Translations under genes and position numbers: made by a program
Assembly: GCF_027460265.1 (NCBI RefSeq)
Contig: NZ_JAPZBC010000001.1
Coordinates: forward strand, 7,366,001 to 7,430,000
Direction: 5' to 3'
Length of the DNA: 64,000 nt
DNA from: Streptomyces sp. WMMC940
GTDB lineage: Bacteria; Actinomycetota; Actinomycetes; Streptomycetales; Streptomycetaceae
In this document: positions 36,097 to 44,494 of the stretch, piece by piece
How the letters are laid out: every line of letters starts with the position of its first letter
Numbering within the stretch: the first letter of the stretch is position 1
The notes under the pieces: model-generated
What the model was told of the DNA's origin: nothing
Seen by the model: only the letters and a program-made list of their open reading frames with translations
The model's database searches: none

Positions 36097-36284
36097 CGAC
36101 TCGGCCTCACCGCAGAGTCTCCCCACGGTGGTTCCTCGGCTCACACCCGGACCTCGTGCAACGCCGGTCCGCCCGGGTCGCCGCCCGGTCCCCGTCGTCG
36201 GCGGACGCTCGTACCCGACGCCGCGCGCGATCGCCGAGGAACCTGTGCGCGCCAAGGCCGTGTGGCCCATGGCGTCGCTGGAGT

Positions 36285-37484
36285 TCAGGCCCCGTCCAGT
36301 GGGACCCGCACCGTCTCCACCCAGCAGGGAGGGGCCGGAGCGTCGGAGCCGATCAGCGCGGCGACAACCCGGCAGGAGGAGGGTTCGGCATCGGGCCAGG
36401 GCGTATGACCGTCCGTCAGGACGACGACGAGGTCGGGCCGGTCGGGCCGGGCGAGGGCCGCCCCGATCCCGACGCGCATGTCCGTGCCCCCGCCCCCGGC
36501 CAGTTCGATCTGTTCTGCCGAGGTCACCCTTGACACGGTGTGCACTTCGGCGTCGCACGCCAGCACCGTGACCCGGTCGTCCCGCACGCCGACCTCCCGC
36601 AGCACTCCGGTGATCTCGGCCATGGCGGCGGTGAGTTCGTCCTCGCCCATGGAGCCGGAGGTGTCCACCACGACGGCCACGCGCGGCAGCGGGCGCCGCA
36701 GACTCGGCAGGACCACCCCGCGCAGCGCCGGAGTGCGGCGGGACGGGCGCCGATAGGTGTAGTCGACGGCGCCGCCCGCCCACGCCGCGGCCGCCCGTAC
36801 CGCGCCGGACAGCGCCTGGCGCCAGTCCACGGTGGGTTCCAGGATCTGTTCCGCCCAGCGCCGCCAGCCGGCGGGGAGGGTGCCCCGGGCTCGCCGGTGG
36901 GCCCGCATGGCCTCGGCAGTGGTGCGGCGCAGGGCCTCCGCCTCGGCCGGGCCGAGGCGGGCGGGGCCGTGCGGTCCCCCCAGCTCCCACGGCACCCTCT
37001 GCCCATGGGCGCCGGACCCGCAGTCGGGTGCGCGCAGGTCGGGCGGGAGCCGGTCGACGTATGCCTCGAACAACTGCCCTTCCGGCAGGCCGAAACGGCG
37101 GGGCTCCATCCGTCCCTCGGGGAGGGGAAGACCGTCGGCGAGGAGGTCGTCGTTGATCTCGCAGTCCTGAGCGACGTTGACGCGGTAGCGGTCGAGCCGG
37201 TCGGCCGAGGGGAGCCTGTCGGCCCGGCCGTGGTGGTCGCGCAGCACGTGGGACGCCTCGTGCACCCACACGGCGGCGAGTTCCGGTACGGGCGTCGCGT
37301 CCACGAACGCCGCAGACACGTAGCAGCGCCAGTGCCGGTCCACACCCATGGTCGGGACGTGGCGGGAGGGAACCACCGTCAGGGCGTACAGGGCCGACGC
37401 CAGGTACGGGCGTTCGGTCGCCGCGCGGTAGCGCGCGGCGAGCAGTTTGGTCATGTCGAGCGTCGGCTCCGGCCCGTGGCTCAT
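36285..37484 (-). CDS. Zincin-like/VWA protein (DUF2201-type), last gene of Ank-AAA operon
   Basis: 399 residues. The N-terminal ~230 residues form a putative metallopeptidase domain with a zinc motif HExxH in VHEASHVLRDHHGR (~residue 88). The C-terminal part is a von Willebrand A domain with the MIDAS DxSxS in VAVVVDTSGSMGEDE, followed by GGGGTDMRVGI and LVVVLTDGH. This combination matches the DUF2201 N-terminal plus VWA-like family, usually paired with a MoxR-type ATPase as here. It lies 13 bp downstream of that gene. Its start is the first Met after the ATPase stop region. The peptidase activity is unproven. Confidence 0.82.
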   Translation of the reverse strand: MSHGPEPTLDMTKLLAARYRAATERPYLASALYALTVVPSRHVPTMGVDRHWRCYVSAAFVDATPVPELAAVWVHEASHVLRDHHGRADRLPSADRLDRYRVNVAQDCEINDDLLADGLPLPEGRMEPRRFGLPEGQLFEAYVDRLPPDLRAPDCGSGAHGQRVPWELGGPHGPARLGPAEAEALRRTTAEAMRAHRRARGTLPAGWRRWAEQILEPTVDWRQALSGAVRAAAAWAGGAVDYTYRRPSRRTPALRGVVLPSLRRPLPRVAVVVDTSGSMGEDELTAAMAEITGVLREVGVRDDRVTVLACDAEVHTVSRVTSAEQIELAGGGGTDMRVGIGAALARPDRPDLVVVLTDGHTPWPDAEPSSCRVVAALIGSDAPAPPCWVETVRVPLDGA

Positions 37485-37497
37485 GGCGGCCGGGTCC

Positions 37498-38709
37498 TCA
37501 GCCGTCGGCCAGGGCGCCGGACTGCCTGAGCAGGTCCAGGAACGCGTCGATGCCCGCGGGCACCGGCCAGTCGGTGCGGCGCATCGCGGCGAGATCGGTG
37601 GCGGCGCGGGCGGCGACGTCGGGCACACCCGCGTCGACGGCCTTGGCGAGAACCGCCCAGCCCGCCTCCCAGCGTTCCCGGGTGAGGTCGCTGCGGACGG
37701 CAGCCACCACGGCGATGAGGAAGGCCAACTGCCGGTCGCCGCGCTCGGGCAGGGCGAAGGCGTCCGGGGCGGCCAGGACCCGGTCCGGGTCCGGCAGGTC
37801 GAGGTGCTCCAGAAACGACAGCAGTTCGATGCCCGCGCCGTCGCCGACGGCGCCCGTGAGCGCGGCCGCCAGGGCCTCGCGGCCGGCCCCGGTCGCGTAG
37901 CCGATGGCGAGCATCCGCAGGGCCATCTCCCAGGTGCGGGGTGAGGGCCAGGCCCGGCCCCGGCTCTCGGCGTCGCCGGGGATGTGGTGGACCAGCCCGG
38001 GGCGAGCGGTGAGGAAGCCGGAGACCACACCACGGGCGCGGGCGGCCGCGCCGGGGGCCTTCGCGGGATCGACGACGGGGACGGCGAACTCCGGCCAGGT
38101 GCCGGCCATGCCCCGGGCGACGGTGTGCGGGTCGTGGGTCCAGCTCAGGTGCACGAACCGGTTGGCGAGCGGCGGGCTCAGGTGCCAGCCGTCGGCGGCG
38201 CTCGACGGCGGGTTCGCGGCGGCGACGATCCGGACGGCCTCGGGCAGGGCCAGGCTCCCGACGCGACGCTCGAGGACCACGCGCAGCAGTGCTGCTTGGA
38301 CGGCGGGCGGCGCGGAGGACAGCTCGTCGAAGAAGAGCAGTCCGTGTCCGGTGCGGGCGAGACGGACCGCCCAGTCGGGAGGAGCCATGGGCACGCCGGT
38401 GGTGGCGGGCTCGTCGCCGACGACGGGCAGGCCGGCGAAGTCGGACGGCTCGTGCACGCTGGCGATGACCGTCTCCAGCGGCAGGCCGAGCCCCGCGGCC
38501 AGCTGTCGGAGTCCGGCGGACTTGCCGATGCCGGGCTCACCCCACAGCAGCACCGGCTGGTTGGCCGTCACCGCGAGGGCGAGGGCCTCCAGCCGGGGGT
38601 TGGCGGCCGGCTCGGTACGGGTGGCGCCCAGCGCGCGGTTGACCGCGTCGGCGGCGGCGAGCGGGCCGGCCGGGTGAGCCGGGCCGGGCCGGGCGGTGGC
38701 GGCGGTCAC
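37498..38709 (-). CDS. MoxR-like AAA+ ATPase
   Basis: 403 residues. Walker A is LLWGEPGIGKSAGLRQL (~residue 52-68), Walker B GLLFFDELSSAPPAVQ, sensor 1 RIVAAANPPSS, and an arginine-finger/lid region follows. MoxR-type AAA proteins act as chaperone-like remodelers that partner with VWA proteins; here the partner is the next gene. GTG 38709 overlaps the ankyrin gene stop by 4 bp, so it is translationally coupled to it. Confidence 0.85.
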   Translation of the reverse strand: MTAATARPGPAHPAGPLAAADAVNRALGATRTEPAANPRLEALALAVTANQPVLLWGEPGIGKSAGLRQLAAGLGLPLETVIASVHEPSDFAGLPVVGDEPATTGVPMAPPDWAVRLARTGHGLLFFDELSSAPPAVQAALLRVVLERRVGSLALPEAVRIVAAANPPSSAADGWHLSPPLANRFVHLSWTHDPHTVARGMAGTWPEFAVPVVDPAKAPGAAARARGVVSGFLTARPGLVHHIPGDAESRGRAWPSPRTWEMALRMLAIGYATGAGREALAAALTGAVGDGAGIELLSFLEHLDLPDPDRVLAAPDAFALPERGDRQLAFLIAVVAAVRSDLTRERWEAGWAVLAKAVDAGVPDVAARAATDLAAMRRTDWPVPAGIDAFLDLLRQSGALADG

Positions 38710-40478
38710 GTGTGCGTGTCCTCATCGGTCGTCTTCTTCTTCGTCCTGGTCTCCGAGACGCGAGCCCGTGCCTCCCACGCGTCGTCGCCGAGGCCGGGAT
38801 GTTCACTGCGGACGCGGTCGCGGAGGAAGGCCAGGTCGCCCCTTCTGCGGAGCCTGATGACGTGGGCCAGGGACATGTCCGGCGGGACCACCGTGTCGAT
38901 CCTCGCTCCGGCGTCGATCAGCGCCTCCACGAAGGTGCGCGATCCTCCTTCGGAGGCGGCCGTGAACAGCGGCGTCCGGCCGAAGTCGTCCGTGGCCTCC
39001 AGGTCAGCTCCCGCCGCCAGCAGCCGGGGCAGCAACTCCTCGTGGTCCAGGAGGTAAAGGGCGTGCAGCAGGGTGCGTCCGGCACCGTCGCGAACGTGCG
39101 GGTTGACGCCCGTGTCCAGGAGTGCCCGCACGCCCGGGGTGTCGCCGTGCTCGGCGTACCGGAAGAGATCGGACCGCTGGGCGCGCAGTGCCTTCGGCAG
39201 CCGGCCGGAGGCGGACGTCCAGGCCTGCTCCACGGCGAAGCAACCGGTGACGGCACCGCCGAGGGCGCGCAGGGCGCGTTCCCGGCGCTGCTCCTCCTCG
39301 GCGTGGGGCATCCGGAGGCCGCCGTCGGCCCAGGCGACCCGGTGCCACTGGCCCCGGCAACGCACGCGGAACGGTTCGGGGGCCTTCGGACCCGGTGGTC
39401 CCGGGGCGCCCTCGGTGACCTCCAGCGCGGGGAACAGCGCCCCGACGACCAGTGGGTGCAACCGTGCGGGTGTCACATGCCCGTTCCGGACGAGATCGAG
39501 GTCGGGCAGTCGGCGCCAGAGGGCTTCGGGCATGTGTGGCACGGTTGCGAGCTGGTCGGGCACGGCCAGGCTCGCCCGGAGCGACCCGGAAGGGCCGGGC
39601 TCGGAGAGCTCCAGCAGGATGGCCGCTCCGCGGTTCTGCGGGATCTGGAAGCTGCTGCTTCCTCGCTCCCGGGAGAGCCGCCGGACCTCGGAGGTGAGGC
39701 GGGGGAGAGCGAGGGGGCACCCGCGCAGCAGGGAGTCCGGCTCCACGCGGTACCAGCTCTTGGTGGCGGGCGGGGTCAGATCGAGGCCGATGCCCGCGGC
39801 GGCGAACGCCGCTTCCAGTTCGCCCTGCTCGTGCAGCCGGGTGATCCACTCGGTGCGGGCCGCCGCGTCGCCGGAGCCGGGATCGGCCGTGGGCAGCTCG
39901 TCCGGCGGCAGAGGCGTGCCGTCGGCGCGGCAGAACGGTGCCCGGTCCCGGCCGCCGCCGCACCGCTCGCGGAGCGCGGCCGTGTGCCGGGCGTCCCACA
40001 GGTGACGGGCCGAGGTCCAGTCGTGGACACGGGGACCGGTGTTGCCGAGGAACTCCTGGACACCGGGGATCGCGCAGTGCAGCACGAGGCGTTGGGGGCC
40101 TACCGGCCGGCCCGGGGTCGTTATGCAGAGCAAGGGCCCGGCCGGCCGTTCGGCGGATGGACCGTAGCGGGCCAGCAGAACCGTCGTGCCGGGAACGAGC
40201 CGGGTATGGCCGCCTCGTGCGTAACGGGGCAGGTGCCAGCGCAGCAGGTCGGGCACGAAGTACCGCAGGTCGTCCAGGAGTACGGCGGCCGTCTCGGCGC
40301 CGTGACGGGCGGCGATGTCCGCCGGGTCGAAGGCGAGGTCCACGCGGGCCGCGGCGCAGGCGGCGGCCCAGTCCCCGGCGAGGCGGTGCGCGGTGGCCTG
40401 CTCGATCATCCAAGGGGGCACGGCATGGTGGCGGATCCGTCGCCAGGCCGTAGCTGCTTCGGGTGGGAAGGAGCTCAC
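38706..40478 (-). CDS. Large protein with C-terminal ankyrin repeats, operon with MoxR-VWA
   Basis: 590 residues. The first ~440 residues are unassigned: a helical start (PPWMIEQATAHRLAGDWAAA), a segment reminiscent of Streptomyces fixed-size uncharacterised proteins, and a Trp-containing part (RGQWHRVAWADGGLRM). The last ~130 residues hold three or four ankyrin repeats (DTPGVRALLDTGVNPHVRD, GRTLLHALYLLDHEELLPRL, FGRTPLFTAASEG). The C-terminal tail is Lys/Thr-rich. GTG 40478 has AAAGGAAG upstream and overlaps the preceding small gene by 4 bp. Likely a substrate-recognition or inhibitory partner of the ATPase; this is inferred from coupling only. Confidence 0.8.
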   Translation of the reverse strand: MSSFPPEAATAWRRIRHHAVPPWMIEQATAHRLAGDWAAACAAARVDLAFDPADIAARHGAETAAVLLDDLRYFVPDLLRWHLPRYARGGHTRLVPGTTVLLARYGPSAERPAGPLLCITTPGRPVGPQRLVLHCAIPGVQEFLGNTGPRVHDWTSARHLWDARHTAALRERCGGGRDRAPFCRADGTPLPPDELPTADPGSGDAAARTEWITRLHEQGELEAAFAAAGIGLDLTPPATKSWYRVEPDSLLRGCPLALPRLTSEVRRLSRERGSSSFQIPQNRGAAILLELSEPGPSGSLRASLAVPDQLATVPHMPEALWRRLPDLDLVRNGHVTPARLHPLVVGALFPALEVTEGAPGPPGPKAPEPFRVRCRGQWHRVAWADGGLRMPHAEEEQRRERALRALGGAVTGCFAVEQAWTSASGRLPKALRAQRSDLFRYAEHGDTPGVRALLDTGVNPHVRDGAGRTLLHALYLLDHEELLPRLLAAGADLEATDDFGRTPLFTAASEGGSRTFVEALIDAGARIDTVVPPDMSLAHVIRLRRRGDLAFLRDRVRSEHPGLGDDAWEARARVSETRTKKKTTDEDTHT

Positions 40479-40936
40479 CGGTGAACACTTCCTTTCGCAC
40501 GCGGGTCGCGGTGTGCGGTGGGCCCGGAGACGGGCCGCAGCCGCGGGTGGTGGCGCTCCCTCCTGCGGGGGAGACGGGGGCGGGGACCGACGCGTTCCAC
40601 GAGTGGACCGTCGGGGACGGCCGCCGGAAGCGCCTTGGCACCGCGGCGGGTCAGGCCGGTGCGGCGCGGTTCCGGACGGCTCGGCGGGCTGCCGGGCGGG
40701 GCGGTGGCTTCGGCGTCACCGGTCGGGTCGGCGGGGGCACCGGGGCTGTGCCCGGAGGGCGGTAGGCCCGGGTCGAGGGCCCCGGTGCCGTCCGAGGCGT
40801 CGCCGAGGGCGCGGGTTTCGGTGGGACCGACGGCGTCGCCCCCGAGGTCGAGGCGGACCGGGCGGGCGGCGGGGGCGGTGAGCGGGATGATCGGGTGCTC
40901 GACCGCCGGACGGCGTACGGGGGACGGCTGCGTCAT
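40475..40936 (-). CDS. Small Pro/Arg-rich hypothetical protein at the head of the Ank-AAA-VWA operon
   Basis: 153 residues, low complexity, rich in Pro, Arg, Gly and Asp; no domain recognised. Support for it being real: GGTGGAG at 5 nt before ATG 40936, consistent high third-position GC, and a GTGA overlap with the ankyrin gene start, the same coupling seen further down the operon. It could be a disordered adaptor. A spurious frame cannot be excluded because the region is extremely GC-rich. Confidence 0.5.
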   Translation of the reverse strand: MTQPSPVRRPAVEHPIIPLTAPAARPVRLDLGGDAVGPTETRALGDASDGTGALDPGLPPSGHSPGAPADPTGDAEATAPPGSPPSRPEPRRTGLTRRGAKALPAAVPDGPLVERVGPRPRLPRRRERHHPRLRPVSGPTAHRDPRAKGSVHR

Positions 40937-40999
40937 CACCACTCCACCGGTGTGTGTCGCCGGTGCCCGGCGTTCGGCGTCCTCCACGGGGAACAAGGG

Positions 41000-41075
41000 T
41001 GGCAAGACCGACCGGATTCGAACCGGCGTCCTCCTACTTGACGTTTGGGCGCGACGACCTCTGCGCTACGGCCTT
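41000..41075 (-). tRNA. tRNA-like gene with encoded CCA but non-pairing anticodon arm
   Basis: A 76-nt cloverleaf-like element on the minus strand. The acceptor AAGGCCG (41075-41069) pairs with CGGTCTT (41010-41004). It is followed by discriminator G and CCA. The D-arm GCGC/GCGC encloses AGAGGTCGTC, and the T-arm GCCGG-TTCGAAT-CCGGT is intact. The central 21 nt (41048-41028) cannot form a 5-bp anticodon stem; the best is a short CGTC/GACG pairing that breaks the T-stem. Either a degenerate tRNA (pseudogene) or an unusual one; the anticodon is not assignable (CAA is the best positional guess). Confidence 0.5.
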
Positions 41076-41219
41076 GCCAGGCGTGATCATAGCGACCGAT
41101 CGCACAGGCGGTCGACGCCTTTCACCGTGGAGGTCGGCGCCCGCGGAACGTGCGGCCCCTCGCCGCACTCGACGGCGACCGAGGCGTCGTCATATCCGCT
41201 TCGGCAAGGCGTCGGCCTG

Positions 41220-41324
41220 TCAGCGGCCCGTCGGCCTGCCAGCGGCATTGCGGGCGGGGGGCCGGGACAGCACCACGGTTGTGACGGGCCCGTCGTCGCG
41301 CTCCACGCGGACGGTCGGGAACAT
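41220..41324 (-). pseudogene. N-terminal remnant of an enoyl-CoA hydratase
   Basis: 34 codons from ATG 41324 read VRVERDDGPVTTVVLSRPPA followed by RNAAG, matching the start of actinobacterial crotonases (V-VERDGPVTTVVL-RP-ARNA). The frame then ends at TGA 41220 and nothing crotonase-like follows downstream. It lies 145 bp from the tRNA-like element. It is a different crotonase subfamily from the remnant at 8940, whose C-terminus belongs to the FadB/EchA8 type, so they are probably separate losses. Confidence 0.6.
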
Positions 41325-41458
41325 GGTCGTGGCGGCAAGCCGCCCAGTCACTACGTGACCAAGGGCGAAGCCCTCCTGCTTTGCGGGAGCCGGAACGGTC
41401 GTCGCTGATTCCCGCCGCGGGACGCCCACCATCCCCGACCCCGAAGTGCGCGGCTTGG

Positions 41459-42604
41459 TCACAGGGTCCTGCGCGACCACACGGACGACGAGTTCAGCCT
41501 GGAGGTGACACGGCCGATGTCCGAGGTGGTGATGATGCCGACCAGTCGTCCGCCTTCCAGCACGAGGGCACGATGGGCGGAACTCGCCTGCAGTTCGGGG
41601 ACCAGCCTCGCCAGCGGGTCACCGGGTTGGGAGGTCGGCACCTCCTCGAGCGGCATCGAGACGCGTGCGACGGAGAGGGACGGACGTTCCTCCACGGGGA
41701 CAGCGTCGGCGCTTTTCAGCGTGATCAGGCCGATCGCGGTGTTCCCGTCGTCGACGACGGGGAAGGCCGAGTGGCGGAAGCGGTAGTGAGGGTCGGTGAG
41801 GAAGTCGCTGATGGTGGCGGTTGCCGGGACGGTCTCCGGACCGGGCGTCATCGCCTCGCTCACCGCGATTCCGCCCAGCTGTTCACGCAGTGCCGCCTGG
41901 CTGCCTTCCATCGTGGCCATGACGATGACGAACCAGCCGATGACCACGAGCCAGATGCCGCTGAACGCAGCCCCGACGACGACGAGGTACAAACCGATAC
42001 CGACCAGCGCCCACCCGAGGCATCGTCCCGCGATCGTGGCCACCGCAGTGGCACGCAGCCTGCTTCCGGTCCTCCACCACACGAGGGCTCGCAGCAGCCG
42101 TCCGCCGTCCAGGGGCGCGGCGGGCAGGGAGTTGAAGAGGGCCAGCAGGACGTTGATCCCCGCCAGCCAGGCCAGCGCCTCCACCACGAGCCCTGCCCCG
42201 AAGAGTGCGGCGACCAGCCAGGCCGTCAGGGCGAACACGGCGCCCAGCGCGAGGCTGACGAGCGGTCCCACGCCGGCGATGCGGAATTCGGCACCCGGCC
42301 CGGCTGCCTCGCTCCTCAGCCGGGCGAGTCCTCCGAGCAGCCAGAGGGTGATGTCGTCGACGGGGACTCCGTTGCGGCGAGCCACCAACGCGTGGCTGAC
42401 CTCGTGTGCCAGAAGCGACAGCAGGAAGACCACCGCGGTCACAGCGGACGCGAACCAGTACTGCCACGTCGGGCGACCGGGACCGGCTTCCGGGAATCCG
42501 CCTTCCGCCAGCCCGAACAGGATCAGAGCGAAGACGAAGAGGACGCTCCAGTGCGCGCGCACCCGAATACCGCGCACTTGCCCCAGTGAGAGTGTCGCTC
42601 GCAC
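41459..42604 (-). CDS. Site-2 protease family (M50) membrane metalloprotease with CBS domains
   Basis: 381 residues. Six membrane helices; the zinc-binding HExxH is in SLLAHEVSHALVARRNGV (~residue 65) and the second ligand motif is NSLPAAPLDGGRLL (~145). Two CBS domains fill the C-terminal ~130 residues (SEAMTPGPETVPATATISDF; LVGIITTSDIGRV). The family cleaves substrates within the membrane; CBS domains likely sense an adenine nucleotide. GTG 42604 fits GGAAAGG with 8-nt spacing. Substrate unknown; no anti-sigma gene is adjacent. Confidence 0.9.
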   Translation of the reverse strand: MRATLSLGQVRGIRVRAHWSVLFVFALILFGLAEGGFPEAGPGRPTWQYWFASAVTAVVFLLSLLAHEVSHALVARRNGVPVDDITLWLLGGLARLRSEAAGPGAEFRIAGVGPLVSLALGAVFALTAWLVAALFGAGLVVEALAWLAGINVLLALFNSLPAAPLDGGRLLRALVWWRTGSRLRATAVATIAGRCLGWALVGIGLYLVVVGAAFSGIWLVVIGWFVIVMATMEGSQAALREQLGGIAVSEAMTPGPETVPATATISDFLTDPHYRFRHSAFPVVDDGNTAIGLITLKSADAVPVEERPSLSVARVSMPLEEVPTSQPGDPLARLVPELQASSAHRALVLEGGRLVGIITTSDIGRVTSRLNSSSVWSRRTL

Positions 42605-42701
42605 GGCAGCCACCTTTCCGACCCTGTCCTGAGCACCGGCTCCGCACCGGGAACGAGCGGAGGCGCGCCCACGACCGGTTTGCGGCCGATGCGCGCTCCG
42701 G

Positions 42702-43019
42702 TCAGTGACCGAGGAGCCTGCGGTGCCGGTGTGCCGGCTGCGACCGCGGCGCCTCCGGTTCCGCCGGCGCGGCGGAGGCGAGAGCCCTCTGCACACGCCT
42801 GCGCTGCTTGAGCCCGGCAGCTGCCATCGCGAGCCCCGAGCAGAAGATCAGTGCCAGCGCCACTCCGGACAGGAACAGCCCAGGCGGGCCCAGCGTCGCG
42901 ATCTGGTTGCCGAAGATCTCCACCGCGTACTGCGGGCCACCCTGGAAGTTCTCCGCGACCGCTATGGCCGCGAACCCGCCGGCGGTCAATGCCAGCAGAA
43001 ATCCCAGTACGATCACCAC
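42702..43019 (-). CDS. Small two-helix membrane protein
   Basis: About 105 residues. Two hydrophobic segments (VVIVLGFLLALTAGGFAAI at the start, LFLSGVALALIFCSGLAMAA in the middle) flank a short extracytoplasmic loop, and the C-terminal tail is basic (KQRRRVQRAL, ending HRHRRLLGH). The GTG at 43019 sits 6 nt after GAGGAG; earlier in-frame GTGs are too close. This LapA-like arrangement is common in actinobacteria; function unknown. It lies ~100 bp upstream of the M50 gene on the same strand and could be co-transcribed. Confidence 0.72.
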   Translation of the reverse strand: MVIVLGFLLALTAGGFAAIAVAENFQGGPQYAVEIFGNQIATLGPPGLFLSGVALALIFCSGLAMAAAGLKQRRRVQRALASAAPAEPEAPRSQPAHRHRRLLGH

Positions 43020-43224
43020 TCTCACCTCCTCATTCGGACTTCTTGGGCGACTACCCGATGATTTTTGGGCGAAACGCAACCATGATCATGAATGGGGTTT
43101 TTCATTCCGAATGCCTGATATCTGGAGGGTGGAGTCCACGCCTCAGCGTGGCCGAGCCGTTCACGGACGCAGCGGACGGCCGACGCGGTCGTTTACGCGG
43201 CCGTAGCGCGGGGACCCCGAACGC
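43020..43224. promoter_or_regulatory. Divergent intergenic region with several short symmetric motifs
   Basis: This stretch is markedly AT-richer than its surroundings. It contains the palindrome CATGATCATG (about 43080-43089), GAATGGGGTTTTTCATTC, and a repeated TTGGGCGA element about 20 bp apart. It must contain promoters for the small membrane protein (leftward) and possibly the lipoprotein (rightward). Confidence 0.4.
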
Positions 43225-43776
43225 ATGGACATGTGGGGCACCGCAGCGTCCCGGCCCACGCCTCTGCGCAGGCTGCGATTCCTCGTGGCGCTGCTGCCGC
43301 TGCTGTTGCTCGTCGGTTGCCTGGTGTACGAGGACCCCGGAGACCGGGGTGCGGCCCAGCGCTCGCCGGGGGTGACGCGCGAGGTACCGCTCAGGGTCGC
43401 GAAGGAGGGCGGCCGGACGCTCGCGTTCGTCCCGGTGAGCATCGAAGGCACGGGGCCGTTCATGTTCGCTCTCGACACCGGCGCCTCCATCAGTGTGGTC
43501 GACGACGACGTGGCGGACCGCGCCGGTCTGGAGCGCACGGGCGAACGACGTCCGGTGAGCGGGATCCTCGACGCGGGACAGGTGCCGGTGGCCCGGGTGG
43601 AACGCTGGGAGCTCGGCGACATGGTTCTCGACCCGGCCGAGGTCGCGGTCATCGACCTGGGGCAGCCGAGAGGAGACCACGGCATCCAGGGGCTGCTCGG
43701 TTCGGATGTGCTCAGCGGCTTCGGTTCGATCACCGTCGACTACGACGAGGGCGTGCTCGAGATCCCCGCCCCGTGA
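43225..43776 (+). CDS. Lipoprotein with retropepsin-like aspartyl protease domain
   Basis: 183 residues. Lipoprotein signal with lipobox LLVGC (lipidated Cys 32). A retropepsin-type domain has the active-site motif FALDTGASISVVDD, and a second typical strand IQGLLGSDVLSGFGSITVDY near the end, matching single-domain bacterial aspartyl proteases. Such proteins act as dimers. Anchored outside the membrane, it might trim cell-surface proteins. The start lacks a strong ribosome site; ATG 43231 is an in-frame alternative. Confidence 0.8.
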   Translation: MDMWGTAASRPTPLRRLRFLVALLPLLLLVGCLVYEDPGDRGAAQRSPGVTREVPLRVAKEGGRTLAFVPVSIEGTGPFMFALDTGASISVVDDDVADRAGLERTGERRPVSGILDAGQVPVARVERWELGDMVLDPAEVAVIDLGQPRGDHGIQGLLGSDVLSGFGSITVDYDEGVLEIPAP

Positions 43777-44056
43777 CGAAGCGCCTCCGGTCGGAGGAGG
43801 CTCCCCTGCGGTCGCTCGCGGCCGGGAGGAGCGGCCGGCGGTGGCGACCGACCGCGCTCCGGCCGTGGAGCGGGCGCGGGAGCGCGGCCTGTACAACTCC
43901 GCTGCTCGATGTGGGCATCCGGCTCATCGGACCTGACGGGACCGCCTCGGGCGGACCGCAGCCGGAGGCGCCCGTACCACTGCCCCACGACGCTCCCGAG
44001 CCCATCACGGTGCGGGACGGGGACACCGGCTGGCGTGCCCTGTCGGTGCGGAAGCC

Positions 44057-44322
44057 CTGTGCAAGCGCGTCCCCAAGATCGAGAAGCGCATCGAGCGCGC
44101 TCTGGAGCGCATCAACGGCGACGCCGACGAGCGCGGTTCACTGGCCCGGCTGGAGCAGCGCGCGGCCGCTGCCGAGGACGCCGGCCACACGGAGATCCAC
44201 ACCTTCTCAAGATTCGTCTCACCACCCGCAAGACGTTGAAGACGACTCTTGAGCAGCGCCGGAAGGAGGCGGCCGCGGTCAAGACGTGGTGCCAGTCCCA
44301 GAGGAACGGGAGCGACCACTGA
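44057..44322 (+). pseudogene. Frameshifted coding remnant, helical protein of unknown family
   Basis: From 44057 the frame reads a strongly coded helix (KRVPKIEKRIERALERINGD, then ARLEQRAAAAEDAGHTEIHT). At about 44205 the protein continues only in another frame (KIRLTTRKTLKTTLEQRRKE, ending WCQSQRNGSDH at 44322). Both halves show high third-position GC and joined they read naturally, so a single-base loss or gain is likely. No start is visible upstream. Possibly the 3' end of a gene degraded by recombination, or a sequencing error. The rest of 43777-44494 shows no gene. Confidence 0.5.
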
Positions 44323-44494
44323 TGCACCCGCTTCCGCGCCGCCGGGCTCATGGTTCGGCTCGTCGTCGACCGCCATACCCTCGGCGGCGACATCATCGAA
44401 CCGGCGGCTCCTACCGACTCGCCACTACCCGAGCCCGAGCCGAACAGCAAGCAGCCGGCTGACGACCACGCTGAGCAACACCGCACCAGGACGG

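Noticed and set aside
38712..40484. 590-codon plus-strand frame opposite the ankyrin gene
   Set aside because: Exact mirror of the ankyrin gene; the minus-strand frame has ankyrin motifs and coupled neighbours.
8940..41324. The two crotonase fragments as halves of one gene split by a large insertion
   Set aside because: They belong to different crotonase subfamilies, lie on opposite strands, and the 32 kb between them is ordinary chromosomal gene content.
40954..41358. Plus-strand frame beginning with a GFEPASSYL-like peptide
   Set aside because: The peptide arises from the T-arm of the tRNA-like element; such frames are a known annotation artefact.
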